Of a stretch of DNA of 64,000 bases, positions 25,169 through 33,477 are shown piece by piece. The number at the start of each line of letters is the position of its first letter. Position 1 is the stretch's first letter. The notes below the pieces were generated by a model, which did no database searches, was not told the DNA's origin, and worked only from the letters and a program-made list of their open reading frames with translations. The DNA lies in assembly GCA_019116525.1 (NCBI GenBank), contig DXBM01000067.1:1-64000 (forward strand), given 5' to 3'. The stretch is from Candidatus Olsenella pullistercoris. GTDB taxonomy: Bacteria; Actinomycetota; Coriobacteriia; Coriobacteriales; Atopobiaceae. The position numbers were made by a program, and so were the translations under genes.

Positions 25169-26029
25169 CTACTCCGAGAGCGACCCGAGCTGGATCGTGG
25201 CCTGGGAGAGCACGCTCGAGGTGTAGTCGTGCCACTGCTCGCTGCGCTCCGTCGAGGCGGTCTTGTAGGCGCTCTGCGCGACGCTGTACGCGGCGCTCGC
25301 GGCGGCGTACGTTGCGCCCTCGTTGGAGATGTCATAGCTGGAGAGCGTGGCGTAGTAGGTGCCGTCCGTCGTGGCCCAGTCGTTTGCCTCACTGTCCCAC
25401 TCGTCGCCGAGAAGGGAGATCACGTAGCTGGCGTAGTCCGCCGTGGCAACGTCCTCCTCGCCCTCGGCGGGCGCCTCGGGCTCCGAGGGCAGCTCGGGAA
25501 GCTCGGTGGTCACCACCGAGTCGAGCAGCTTGCTCACGACGGCGCCCTCGCGCAGCGCCTCGACCACGTCGTCCTCCTCCATGCCGTACGTGGAGGCGAG
25601 CGAGGCGTAGTCGTCCGTGCCGTACGTGGAGGTGGCGAACTCCGAGAGCTCCTCGTCGGTGACCGCGATGCCGCGCGCCGCGGCGTCGGCCAGGATGATC
25701 TCGTTCTGGACGTAGGAGAGGACGTCGCTCGCGGCGGGCACCGGGTAGGTGCCGTCGTCGTTGGCGCTGTAGCCTGCCTCGGTCAGCACCTCGCGGGCGG
25801 TGACGGAGGTCGTCTTCCCGCTGTAGGTGTAGCGCGCGATCGTGGCGTCGAGCTCGGTCGAGCCGAGCTCGGTGCGCCCGGAGAGCGCCACCGTCCCGGC
25901 GCCCCCGAGCAGGAAGTGGCCCGCCAGCACGCCCACGATGAGCGTGAGGCAGGAGATGGCCACCCAGGCGCGCGTCCCCAGCCGGGGCGCCGCGCCCCTC
26001 TCGCCGTCCTTGTCGTTCTTCTCTGACAT
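25169..26029 (-). CDS. Membrane-anchored SurA-N-like protein
   Basis: A 286-residue protein with one N-terminal membrane helix (about residues 19-42) after a charged cytoplasmic start, so the bulk is outside. Residues 60-190 have the pattern of SurA/foldase N-terminal domains: VTAREVLTEAGY, SYVQNEIILADAAARGIAVTDEELSEF and MEEDDVVEALREGAVV. The remainder is rich in Ala, Ser, Thr, Tyr and Asp and has no rotamase domain. A role as an extracytoplasmic chaperone is plausible but not shown. GAGGAGCTC precedes the ATG. It is followed after ten bases by the fusion gene. Confidence 0.7.
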   Translation of the reverse strand: MSEKNDKDGERGAAPRLGTRAWVAISCLTLIVGVLAGHFLLGGAGTVALSGRTELGSTELDATIARYTYSGKTTSVTAREVLTEAGYSANDDGTYPVPAASDVLSYVQNEIILADAAARGIAVTDEELSEFATSTYGTDDYASLASTYGMEEDDVVEALREGAVVSKLLDSVVTTELPELPSEPEAPAEGEEDVATADYASYVISLLGDEWDSEANDWATTDGTYYATLSSYDISNEGATYAAASAAYSVAQSAYKTASTERSEQWHDYTSSVLSQATIQLGSLSE

Positions 26030-26131
26030 GAGAGCTCCTCTCGAGGGCCCGCCGCCCGGGCGGGCCGCTTTCAGCCGGATTCTACCAAGCGCCGCCAGCG
26101 GCGCGCGGTCCTTCGCGCGCTCTGCGCAAAG

Positions 26132-26695
26132 CTACTCGAGAGCTTGAAGAATCTCCGCCGAGAATGCCTTCATGTAGCCTGCCCCGCTCTCCGCGTCAAA
26201 GCGCACGCGGTCGGCGAGCGCGGCGCGGGTGGCGTCGGAGGCGCTGCCGCGCGCCACGCCGAGCAGGGCAACGAGCATGTCACGGTACTCGGCGTCGCCG
26301 TGGTAGCACTGGATGGCCTCGTCGAGGAGCGGCCACGCCTCGTCCGAGCGCTCCGGCGAGCTCTCCGCGAGGCGGCACAGAAACACGAAGGCCGCCAGGC
26401 GCACCATGGCCGAGCCGTCGTCGAACAGCGAGGCCTCCGCGCCGTCAAAGGCGCCGGCGACCCGGTCGGCGTCGGCCTCTGCGATGGACGAGAGCGCGTC
26501 GAGGACCTCCCAGCGCGTCTGGGCCTCGGGCCTGAAGAGCGCGTCCACGAGCGCGTCCACGTGGTCATAGAGCGCCGAGGGATCCTTGCGCGCGACGAGC
26601 GCGAGCTTGTGGGCGACCTCCTGCCGCCTGCGGCGGCTCGCGCCAGAGAGCTCCTCCACGAGTGCCGCGACCCCCGCGCCGTCATTTGCTGCCAT
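26132..26695 (-). CDS. HEAT-like helical repeat protein
   Basis: A 187-residue soluble protein made of paired helices, with several units of about 35 residues (for example RRRRQEVAHKLALVARKDP, ALVDALFRPEAQTRWEVLDA, DGSAMVRLAAFVFLCRLAES). This is the pattern of HEAT or Armadillo repeats used as protein-binding scaffolds. No catalytic residues are evident. AGGAAAG precedes the ATG. It lies 12 bases downstream of the NYN-LOTUS gene on the same strand, which suggests the two work together, perhaps in RNA handling. Confidence 0.65.
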   Translation of the reverse strand: MAANDGAGVAALVEELSGASRRRRQEVAHKLALVARKDPSALYDHVDALVDALFRPEAQTRWEVLDALSSIAEADADRVAGAFDGAEASLFDDGSAMVRLAAFVFLCRLAESSPERSDEAWPLLDEAIQCYHGDAEYRDMLVALLGVARGSASDATRAALADRVRFDAESGAGYMKAFSAEILQALE

Positions 26696-26707
26696 GAGCT
26701 TTCCTCC

Positions 26708-27490
26708 CTACTCGCAGAACCCGTCGACCACGGCGGTGCCGCTCTTGGGGTCCTGGTGAATCTCGATGAATCCAAGCTTGGACGCCTCAAGAAGAAGCGC
26801 CGTGAACGAACGGTACCCGTAGCTCGCCTCCGAGAACTGCGGCCGCTTGCGCCTCATCGTGTCCTTGAGGCGCGAGGCGAGAATGAAGCTGTCGCTCTCG
26901 CGCTGCAGCGCGTCGATCGTCTCGAAGAGGAGCTGGTAGCAGGCGTGGCGCTCCTTGGGCACCTTGGCGGTGAAGTCCGGCACGCCCGCGCCGCGCGTGA
27001 TGTCCTCGTAGAAGATGAACTCGTCGCAGACCTCCGTGAGCAGGCTGCTCGTGGCCTCCTTCATGCCCACGCCGATGACCGTCTTGCCGAACTCCTTGAG
27101 CTTGGAGACGAGCGGCGAGAAGTCCGAGTCGCCGGAGAGGATCGCGAAGGTGTCGATGTGGTCCTTCGTGAGGCAGATCTCCATCGCGTCCACGGCGAGG
27201 CGGATGTCCGCGGAGTTCTTGCCGGTGTAGGCGCGGTCGGGGATCTCTATGAGCTCGATCCCGAGCTCGTGCAGGGGGGTCACCGCGTCCGAGAAGCGCT
27301 GCCAGTCGCAGTAGGCGCGCTTTGCGGTGATGCGGCCCTTGTCGACGAGGCGCTCGAGGATGAGCTTCACGTCGGGGAGCGGGCCCGGCTCCTGGTGGCC
27401 GCGGCGGTTTCGCTTCCCGGTCCCCAGGGCGAGGTTCTCAAAGTCTATGAGCACCGCGATGGAGCTCTGCGGCACGTCGTTTTCCGTCAT
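26708..27490 (-). CDS. NYN-domain putative ribonuclease with C-terminal LOTUS (OST-HTH) domain
   Basis: A 260-residue protein of the LabA/NYN group. The PIN-like NYN fold is seen in IAVLIDFENLALG (first catalytic Asp and Asn), KNSADIRLAVDAMEI (second Asp) and ILSGDSDFSPLVSKLKEFG (third acidic pair). Residues about 183-255 (ACYQLLFETIDAL to GFIEIHQD) fit the LOTUS/OST-HTH winged helix that binds RNA or G-quadruplexes. Together they suggest an endoribonuclease guided by its LOTUS domain; the target RNA is unknown. GGAGGGACATG precedes the start. It is upstream of the HEAT-like gene and downstream of a small membrane protein. Confidence 0.9.
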   Translation of the reverse strand: MTENDVPQSSIAVLIDFENLALGTGKRNRRGHQEPGPLPDVKLILERLVDKGRITAKRAYCDWQRFSDAVTPLHELGIELIEIPDRAYTGKNSADIRLAVDAMEICLTKDHIDTFAILSGDSDFSPLVSKLKEFGKTVIGVGMKEATSSLLTEVCDEFIFYEDITRGAGVPDFTAKVPKERHACYQLLFETIDALQRESDSFILASRLKDTMRRKRPQFSEASYGYRSFTALLLEASKLGFIEIHQDPKSGTAVVDGFCE

Positions 27491-27520
27491 GTCCCTCCTT
27501 TGGCGAGGGGCGTCGCCCCG

Positions 27521-27988
27521 TCACCTCTTCCTTCGCTTGGGCGCCTTGCCGGCGCCCCCTCCGTTGCCGGCGTCCTCGGCGTCCTGCTGCACGCTGATGA
27601 GCTCGGGCTCGGGGCCGCCGTCCCTGCGGGCACGGCGGGCGGCCTCCGCGCGCTCGCCGTTCTCGGCGCGCCTGAGCTGGTCCTTGTTCACGCGGAAGAA
27701 CCGGTCGTGGGCCTTCCAGGGACCCACGGACTCCCCGAAGCCCATCTTGAGCCCGGCGATCGTGCCCGCCATGAGGCCGAGCACGAGCCCGATGAGGACC
27801 GCGCCGGGCGTGAGGCACGACAACGCCGTCGCGATCGCGCCGACGAGCAGCGTGGCAACGTTGGCGAGCACGTAGGCGCGCCTCGTCACCAGGCGCGCGG
27901 CGACGCGCTCGCCGATGCCGACGCCCGTGACGATGCCGAACCCAAAGAAGAGCAGGACGATGATCGCCTGCGCGAAGCCGCTCGACAC
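27521..27988 (-). CDS. Small membrane protein with basic cytoplasmic tail, unknown
   Basis: A 155-residue protein with hydrophobic segments at about residues 5-27 and 38-75 (two or three helices), then a charged tail of some 60 residues ending KAPKRRKR. The start is GTG at 27988, which shares its G with the TAG stop of the preceding gene; GGGGAG lies upstream. This tight coupling implies translation together with the dehydrogenase gene. No family is recognised. Confidence 0.65.
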   Translation of the reverse strand: MSSGFAQAIIVLLFFGFGIVTGVGIGERVAARLVTRRAYVLANVATLLVGAIATALSCLTPGAVLIGLVLGLMAGTIAGLKMGFGESVGPWKAHDRFFRVNKDQLRRAENGERAEAARRARRDGGPEPELISVQQDAEDAGNGGGAGKAPKRRKR

Positions 27989-29049
27989 TACGCACGCTCC
28001 CCGTGGTCGTGGTCATGGCCGCAGCAGCACTCGTGGTCGCCGTGGTCGTGGCCGTGGCCGCCGCAGCACTCGTGGTCGCCGTCGCCGTGGTCATGGCCAC
28101 AGCAGCACTCGTGGTCGTCGTCGCCCTCGTCGCCCTGGTCGAGCAGCGACCAGTCGAGGCCGGCCGCCGCGCAGGCGCCCTCCTCCTGGTAGAGCAGGGT
28201 GAGCGCCTGCGTCCCCATGCGCGACCCGCCAATCTGGCAGAGCATGTCAAAGAGCGTGAAGGCAGTCTCCGCGCCCGGCAGCGTGATGTCGAGGTCCTCG
28301 GAGCGCGCGAGGGCGAGGGCGATGTCCTTGCGCAGGTGCTCGGCCATGAAGCCGGGCTTGTAGTCGCCCGCGAGCGACTTGGGCGCGAGCGTCCTCGAGG
28401 CGCCGGACCCGCCGGTGCCGGACGCCATGACCTCGAGCACGCGCTCGGCGTCGATGCCGGACTGCTCGGCGAGGGCGAGGGCGTCGGCGTAGCCGACCAT
28501 GCACGAGGCCAGGCTCACCTGGTTGCAGAGCTTTGCCGTCTGTCCGCCGCCCGGCTGGTCAAAGTAGAAGCGCCGGGACGAGAACGCCTCGAGCACGGGG
28601 AGCACGGGCTCCACGTCCTTCTCGGCCGCGCCCACGATGAGCGTGAGGGTGCCGTCGATCGCGCCCTGCTCACCGCCCGTGACCGGGCAGTCGAAGGCGT
28701 GCTTGTCCTCGACCTCGGCGGCGTCGTGGATGTCGCGCGCGAGCTGCGGGGAGCTCGTCGTGAGGTCGATGAGCCAGGCGCCTTTCCTGGCGGCGCGGAT
28801 GAGCCCGTCGGTGGCGAGGTAGACGTCCTCGACGTCGGTGGGGTAGCCGAGCATCGTGAGGACGACGTCGGCGTCGGCGGCTGCCTCGGCCGGGCTCTCC
28901 GCCCAGCGCGCCCCCCTGGCGAGAAGCCCCTCGGCCTTCTCCTTGGTGCGGTTGTGCACCGTGAGCTCGAAGCCGGCGTCGAGGATGTGGCCGGCGATCG
29001 GCGCGCCCATGATGCCCGTGCCGATGAGGGCGACCTTCCTGATCTGCAT
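27988..29049 (-). CDS. 3-hydroxyisobutyrate dehydrogenase family enzyme with His/Cys-rich metal-binding tail
   Basis: A 353-residue NAD(P)-dependent beta-hydroxyacid dehydrogenase. The Rossmann start is VALIGTGIMGAPIAGH, the substrate motif is DCPVTGGEQGA, and the catalytic Lys lies in GGGQTAKLCNQ. The enzyme domain ends near residue 305. The last 45 residues are a tail with 11 His and 8 Cys in three imperfect repeats of the type DHECCCGHDH. Such tails bind nickel, zinc or copper in other proteins and are not part of this family. So the enzyme may also store or carry metal, or need it for control. AAAGGAAA precedes the ATG. The gene is coupled to the small membrane protein that follows. Confidence 0.88.
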   Translation of the reverse strand: MQIRKVALIGTGIMGAPIAGHILDAGFELTVHNRTKEKAEGLLARGARWAESPAEAAADADVVLTMLGYPTDVEDVYLATDGLIRAARKGAWLIDLTTSSPQLARDIHDAAEVEDKHAFDCPVTGGEQGAIDGTLTLIVGAAEKDVEPVLPVLEAFSSRRFYFDQPGGGQTAKLCNQVSLASCMVGYADALALAEQSGIDAERVLEVMASGTGGSGASRTLAPKSLAGDYKPGFMAEHLRKDIALALARSEDLDITLPGAETAFTLFDMLCQIGGSRMGTQALTLLYQEEGACAAAGLDWSLLDQGDEGDDDHECCCGHDHGDGDHECCGGHGHDHGDHECCCGHDHDHGERA

Positions 29050-29074
29050 GCGTTTCCTTTCTTGCTCGTGAGAC

Positions 29075-29184
29075 GGTTGACAGAGGGGACGGAGGAGTCT
29101 GTCAGGTACCTGTCCCTTCTGTCAACTCCAAGCATGACAGAGGGGACGGGTTCCTGACAGACTCCTCCGTCCCCTCTGTCAACC
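29075..29184. repeat. Family A REPIN, copy 7, variant (GACGGAGGAGTCTGTCA)
   Basis: Arms 29075-29106 and 29153-29184 are perfect complements over 32 bases. Both arms carry GAGGAGTC in place of GGGGGATC, so this is a subfamily in which the two arms changed together. It lies between the dehydrogenase gene and the stop codon of the DegV gene. Confidence 0.92.
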
Positions 29185-29192
29185 TGTGACCG

Positions 29193-30236
29193 TTACTGGC
29201 CGCGGACCTTGCGCGCGATGCGGTCGGTGAACGAGAGCGCCTCGCGGCGGTCCTTGCCCCAGAAGAGCAGTGCCACCATGCCGGGACCCACGTGCGCGCC
29301 GATGACCGGCCCCACGGAGCTGTAGATGACGGGCACGTCGGAGCAGCCGGGCTCGCGGCGCACCTGCTCGGCGAGCCACATCGCGTCCTTCTCGGCGTCG
29401 GCGGAGATGACGGCGATCGGAAGCTTCTCGTCGCCGCCCTCCTCGCCGAGATAGTTGGCCTTGAAGTCGGCGAGGATCGCGCGAAGCGCCTTCTTGCGCC
29501 CGCGGCACATGCCGCGCAGCGTCAGGGCGCCGCTCGTGTCGTAGGAGAGCTCGGGCTTGATGTCGAGCTTGCCGCCCACCGTTGCCGCGGCCGGGGGGAT
29601 GCGCCCGCCGCGGGCGAGCGCGTCGAAGGACTCGAGCGTGAAGTAGCCGTGCACGTAGTAGCGCGCCTCCTCCGCCCATGCCACGAGCTCCTTGGCGGAG
29701 AGGCCGTTGGCCGCCTGGCGCACCGCCTCGATGGCAAGGAGCTCGGCCGCGGCGGACGGGCACACGTTGTCGACGACGTAGATCTCGAACCCGGGGTGGC
29801 TCTCGCGCACCATCTCTGCGGCCTGGCGCGCCGCGTCGATGCTCGACGAGAGGCCGCGCGTGAAGGCCAGGTAGACCGTCGGCGTGCCCTCCTCGGCGGC
29901 GCGCTCGAAGTGCTCGAGGTAGTGCCCGGGGGTGACGGCCGAGGTGGTTGCCGTCTCGCCGGCGCGCATGCGGTCGTAGAACTCCTTGGGGGTCATGGAG
30001 CGCCAGAGGTCGTCGGCGTACTCCTTGCCGCTCATGACGTAGGTGAAGTGCACGATCTCCACGCCAAGGGCCTCGGCCACGCCAGGCGCGAAGTCGGCGC
30101 AGGAGTCCACGATGATCTTCACGTTCGACGCGCGGTGATACGCGCGGCCCAGGCGCGCAGCCTCCTGCGACGCCTGGGCGTTGGCGTTGTCCTCGGATAC
30201 GACCTCTTGGGCCAGGTCCTTCTCGCTACTGCTCAT
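29193..30236 (-). CDS. DegV-family fatty-acid-binding protein (FakB-like)
   Basis: A 347-residue DegV protein. FakB members hold a fatty acid and present it to the kinase FakA to make acyl phosphate for phospholipid synthesis. Visible features are VKIIVDSCADF at the start of the domain, TTSAVTPGHYLEHF, and LARGGRIPPAAATVGGKLDIKP, the typical ligand region. The start chosen, 30236, is preceded by GAGGAGGAG and lies inside the end of the hpf gene, overlapping it by 11 bases. The first 35 residues before the domain are acidic and of unknown role. No fakA is in the window. Confidence 0.9.
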   Translation of the reverse strand: MSSSEKDLAQEVVSEDNANAQASQEAARLGRAYHRASNVKIIVDSCADFAPGVAEALGVEIVHFTYVMSGKEYADDLWRSMTPKEFYDRMRAGETATTSAVTPGHYLEHFERAAEEGTPTVYLAFTRGLSSSIDAARQAAEMVRESHPGFEIYVVDNVCPSAAAELLAIEAVRQAANGLSAKELVAWAEEARYYVHGYFTLESFDALARGGRIPPAAATVGGKLDIKPELSYDTSGALTLRGMCRGRKKALRAILADFKANYLGEEGGDEKLPIAVISADAEKDAMWLAEQVRREPGCSDVPVIYSSVGPVIGAHVGPGMVALLFWGKDRREALSFTDRIARKVRGQ

Positions 30237-30819
30237 TCTCCTCCTCGATCTTGGGCTTGATGATGCCGTATCCGCCGTTCTTGCGGTGGTAGATGACGTT
30301 GACGAGCCCCGTGGTGGCGTTGGTGAAGACGTAGAAGTCGTGGCCGATGAGGTCGGTCTGGACAAGCGCCTCCTCCTCGGTCATGGGCACGAGGTCGACG
30401 TACTTCTCGCGCACGAGCTGGTCGTCCTCGGTCTCGTCCGGGCCGGGCTCGATGAGGGCCGCGAGGTCCTCCTGGGTGACGGTCCCGCCCTTGGCGGCCG
30501 CCATGCGCTGACGGCGGTCGATGACGCGGGTCTTGTACTTGCGGAGCTGGCGGGTGACCTTGTCGGCGGCCTCGTCGATGGCGGCGTACATGTCGTCGGA
30601 GCTCGCCACGACGCGCACCACGTTGTCGCGGACAAAGACGGTGACCTCGCAGGCCTTGCGCTCGGGGTTGGACGGGTTCTTGTCCACCCGAAGGACCACG
30701 TCGCAGGTCATGGGCTTGATGTCGAACACCTTGAGGGCGTTGCCCACCTTCTCCTCCACGTGCTCGCGCAGGGAGTCGGAGACGCCGACCTTGCGACCCG
30801 AGATCTTGATGTCCACCAT
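30226..30819 (-). CDS. hpf: Ribosome hibernation promoting factor, long form
   Basis: A 197-residue protein that binds the 30S subunit and, by its C-terminal domain, dimerises ribosomes into inactive 100S particles in stationary phase. The N-terminal domain (about 1-105) starts MVDIKISGRKVGVSDSLREH and has the beta-alpha fold. The C-terminal domain (about 135-197) has GHDFYVFTNATTGLVNVIYH and the ending RKNGGYGIIKP, diagnostic of the long form. A strong AAGGAGGT precedes the ATG. It overlaps the downstream DegV gene by 11 bases. Confidence 0.95.
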   Translation of the reverse strand: MVDIKISGRKVGVSDSLREHVEEKVGNALKVFDIKPMTCDVVLRVDKNPSNPERKACEVTVFVRDNVVRVVASSDDMYAAIDEAADKVTRQLRKYKTRVIDRRQRMAAAKGGTVTQEDLAALIEPGPDETEDDQLVREKYVDLVPMTEEEALVQTDLIGHDFYVFTNATTGLVNVIYHRKNGGYGIIKPKIEEENEQ

Positions 30820-30947
30820 GCGAACCTCCTTACGGTTGACGGGGGCGGGGCGGGCGAGCCCGTCCCTAGCTCAGTCATACCCAATCGCGGGCGGCGGGCG
30901 TCGCGTCAATCCGCGCAAGGCACGCCGGGCCGCGCGAGCGGACGCTG

Positions 30948-31883
30948 CTACTCGGCAGACGCGTCCTGGGCCCCGTCGGCCGCCGCCTGGTCGGCGGAGG
31001 CCTCCACCAGACCGGTGACGCGCGTCTCGCTCGAGAGGGACGGCAGCGAGCCCACCCAGCGGGAGCGGACGATGTCGCCGACGCCGCCCGTCTGGATGGC
31101 GTCGAGCGCGCCCTGCACGGCGCTCTGGAGCTCCCCCTCGCCCACGGCGACGCCCACGGGCACGGGCTCGTCGAGCGTGCCGGCGAACACGGTGCCGGGG
31201 TAGGCCGTGGCGAGGTAGGCGCCCGCGTAGGCGTCGCAGAGGACGTAGTCGACCGTGCCCTCCTCGAGGGCGTCGAACGCCTCGTTGAGGTTGGAGAAGG
31301 TCGAGGCGGTGGCGCCCGTCTCGTAGTCGTTGAGGACGCCCTCGGAGACCGAGCCGCCCTGGACGCCCACCGTTGCGCCCGCGAGCGCGGAGGCGTCGAT
31401 CGGGGCAGTGACGTCGCCCTTGGTGAAGAGGACCGTCGCGCTCTGGACGTAGCTCCCCGCGACCGTGGCGCCCTCGGCGCTGGAGGACTCGACGCCCATC
31501 ACGACGTCGCAGCTCTCGGAGAGGGCGGTCGAGACGTCGTCCACTGTGACGAAGACGACCGACCCGAGGCCGAGCTCGTCGGCGAGCGCATAGGCGAGGT
31601 CGATGTCGATGCCGGCCCTCTCGCCGGAGGATGAGGTCAGCACGAGCGGGGCCGTCTCCGAGGTGGGGATGCCCACGGTGAGGGTGTCGGCCTGACGCAG
31701 CGCGTCGCTCGTGACGACGGGAGAGAGCGTGGAGCGCCTCGCCTCGCGCGCCTCGGCCACCGACGGCGTGCCGAAGAAGTCATCGAGGTTTACAGGGCCG
31801 ACCGAGCAGCCCGCGAGAAGGCCGGTCAGCGCGAGCGACGCCGCCGCGCAGGCGACGATGGTGGTGGTGCGGGTGCGCTTCAT
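30948..31883 (-). CDS. Solute-binding lipoprotein (family 3, amino-acid type), orphan
   Basis: A 311-residue lipoprotein. Residues 1-25 are a signal peptide with lipobox LTGLLAGC. The domain shows LTVGIPTSETAPLVLTSS, GIDIDLAYALADELGL and VDYVLCDAYAGAYLA, the pattern of periplasmic binding proteins for polar amino acids. No permease or ATPase gene is adjacent, so it would serve a transporter coded elsewhere or act as a sensor. GGGAGAAAG precedes the ATG. A residue stretch after the lipid Cys (about 25-60) is a linker. Confidence 0.85.
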   Translation of the reverse strand: MKRTRTTTIVACAAASLALTGLLAGCSVGPVNLDDFFGTPSVAEAREARRSTLSPVVTSDALRQADTLTVGIPTSETAPLVLTSSSGERAGIDIDLAYALADELGLGSVVFVTVDDVSTALSESCDVVMGVESSSAEGATVAGSYVQSATVLFTKGDVTAPIDASALAGATVGVQGGSVSEGVLNDYETGATASTFSNLNEAFDALEEGTVDYVLCDAYAGAYLATAYPGTVFAGTLDEPVPVGVAVGEGELQSAVQGALDAIQTGGVGDIVRSRWVGSLPSLSSETRVTGLVEASADQAAADGAQDASAE

Positions 31884-32278
31884 GTCTTTCTCCCTCTGCT
31901 CGAGCGCCGCGCGCGGGCGCGGCCCGTTGCGGCCATCGTGCTCGTCTCGCCCAGCTGACCTGGTCTTTGACCCCACACTCGCGCACGGGGGGCGTCGCTT
32001 CCGGCACCGCGGCGCCGCCACTTGAGCCCCTCTCGCCCGCGAGGCCGGATGCCTCTCATGGTATGACGGGCGGTGCGGCTTACCTCTAGGACGAGCCATG
32101 CTCGCACGTGCGCGCGCGCCCGTGCTTACGTGGATCCCTTTGCCCTCGTCTGGCATGGACTTGGGCGGCAGGACCGCCCGCAACCACAGACCTGGCCGAG
32201 ACTACTGACAGTATAGCCACAGCGTACGCATACCGAGCCGACAAATGCGCCGGCAGCTGCCCTCGCCTCGCTCCCGCC
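31884..32278. other. 395-base gene-free region between solute-binding protein and comF
   Basis: No coding sequence or known RNA is recognised. A TATACT on the minus strand at 32210-32215 could be a -10 box for the lipoprotein gene with a long leader of about 320 bases, but no matching -35 is seen. The leader contains runs such as GACCTGGTCTTTGACCCC without a clear riboswitch fold. Confidence 0.35.
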
Positions 32279-33010
32279 CTACCACACCCGGGCGAGGACG
32301 CAGGCCGTGACGGGGCGGGCGCCGCGGGCCACGAGGGCGCGGGCGGCCTCGTTCAGGGAGGCGCCCGTCGTTGCCACGTCGTCCACCAGCAGGAGCTGCG
32401 CCCCGGAGACGTCCTCGCGCACGCGCACCGTTCCGGCGAGGTTGGCCGCCCGCTCGTCCCTGCCGAGCTTGCGCTGGTCGCGGCGGGAGGCGCGCTCGAG
32501 CACGGGCGCGAGCGGCAGCCCCGTTGCCGCCGACAGCTCGCGTGCGACCAGCTCCATGTGGTCGAAGCCGCGCCGCGCGAGGGCAGCGGGCGTGGCGGGG
32601 ACGAAGCAGATGGCGTCGGTCGAGGAGGCATCGAAGCGGGCGCGACCGTCCCCTGCCGGCCACGCGGAGGCCTCCTCGAGCGCGGTGAGCAGAGCGGCCG
32701 CCATCACGGGAGCGAGCCGCAGCTCGTGCGCGTCCTTGAGGCACGTGACCATGCGGGCGGGCGCACCGGAGAACGAGAGCGCCGCGACCGTGGCGCGCGC
32801 CTCCCAGCCCCCGTCGCACTCCGTGCAGGTGAGCGAGCCAAAGGGCGCGCCGCACATGGGACAGGCGAGGCGCTGCTCGATCCACGGCAGCGCCGAGCGG
32901 CACTCGGCGCACAGGAGCTCCCCGGGCTGGTCGCACGCCACGCAGCGCGTGGGCCACAGCACCTCCGCGAGCCCCTCGGCAACCGCACCGGGAAAGCGCC
33001 CGATACGCAT
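32279..33010 (-). CDS. comF: ComF-family phosphoribosyltransferase-like protein
   Basis: A 243-residue ComF protein. The N-terminal zinc-finger part has CVACDQPGELLCAEC and CPMCGAPFGSLTCTEC. The C-terminal part has the phosphoribosyltransferase loop LLLVDDVATTGASL. ComF is needed for DNA uptake in competent bacteria and is also found widely outside competence. AAGGGGG precedes the ATG at 33010. No other competence gene is in the window, and the gene is alone. Confidence 0.9.
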   Translation of the reverse strand: MRIGRFPGAVAEGLAEVLWPTRCVACDQPGELLCAECRSALPWIEQRLACPMCGAPFGSLTCTECDGGWEARATVAALSFSGAPARMVTCLKDAHELRLAPVMAAALLTALEEASAWPAGDGRARFDASSTDAICFVPATPAALARRGFDHMELVARELSAATGLPLAPVLERASRRDQRKLGRDERAANLAGTVRVREDVSGAQLLLVDDVATTGASLNEAARALVARGARPVTACVLARVW

Positions 33011-33477
33011 GCGACCCCCTTCCGCTGGCGGATGGGGGTCGTCGCATGGACCCAGTCTAGCACGCGTGCCACGCGGCGGAGCGCGCGAGCTCGAGGGGCA
33101 GAGGCGGACCTCCGGCGCCTGAGGCAGCCCGCCAGCACCTGAGGCGGTACGCGAGCCCCCTTCTGGCTGAAACAAAGCGAAGTGCACGACCATTTCTCAA
33201 CGATGAGCACAGGCGCTCCCCGCCGCTCGCGTTTGCGCAGGATGCGCGGAGTCGCAAGGCGCCCCAGGCGGCCGCGGCAAGAAATCGTCGTGCACATCGC
33301 GCCGTTTGAGCCAGTTGCCCGCCCCTGAACCTCCCCGAGCGAGCCGAAGGGCCTCGCGCAGGGCACAGACGACGGCAAGCCGTCGCCGGGCCCGCGCCGG
33401 CCAAACTCGTGCCCCGGAAGCAAGGATTACGGGTAAGCTCAGGTCAGAGCACCCGCAGCGCACAGGGAGGGCAGACC
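33011..33477. repeat. 467-base gene-free region with repeat family E, copy 2
   Basis: The inverted pair AAAGCGAAGTGCACGACCAT at 33174-33193 faces AGAAATCGTCGTGCACATCG at 33280-33299. The shared part with copy 1 (17637-17761) is GCGAAGTG-ACGAC and its complement. The rest is GC-rich without recognisable genes. Divergent promoters for comF and the next gene must lie here. Confidence 0.6.
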
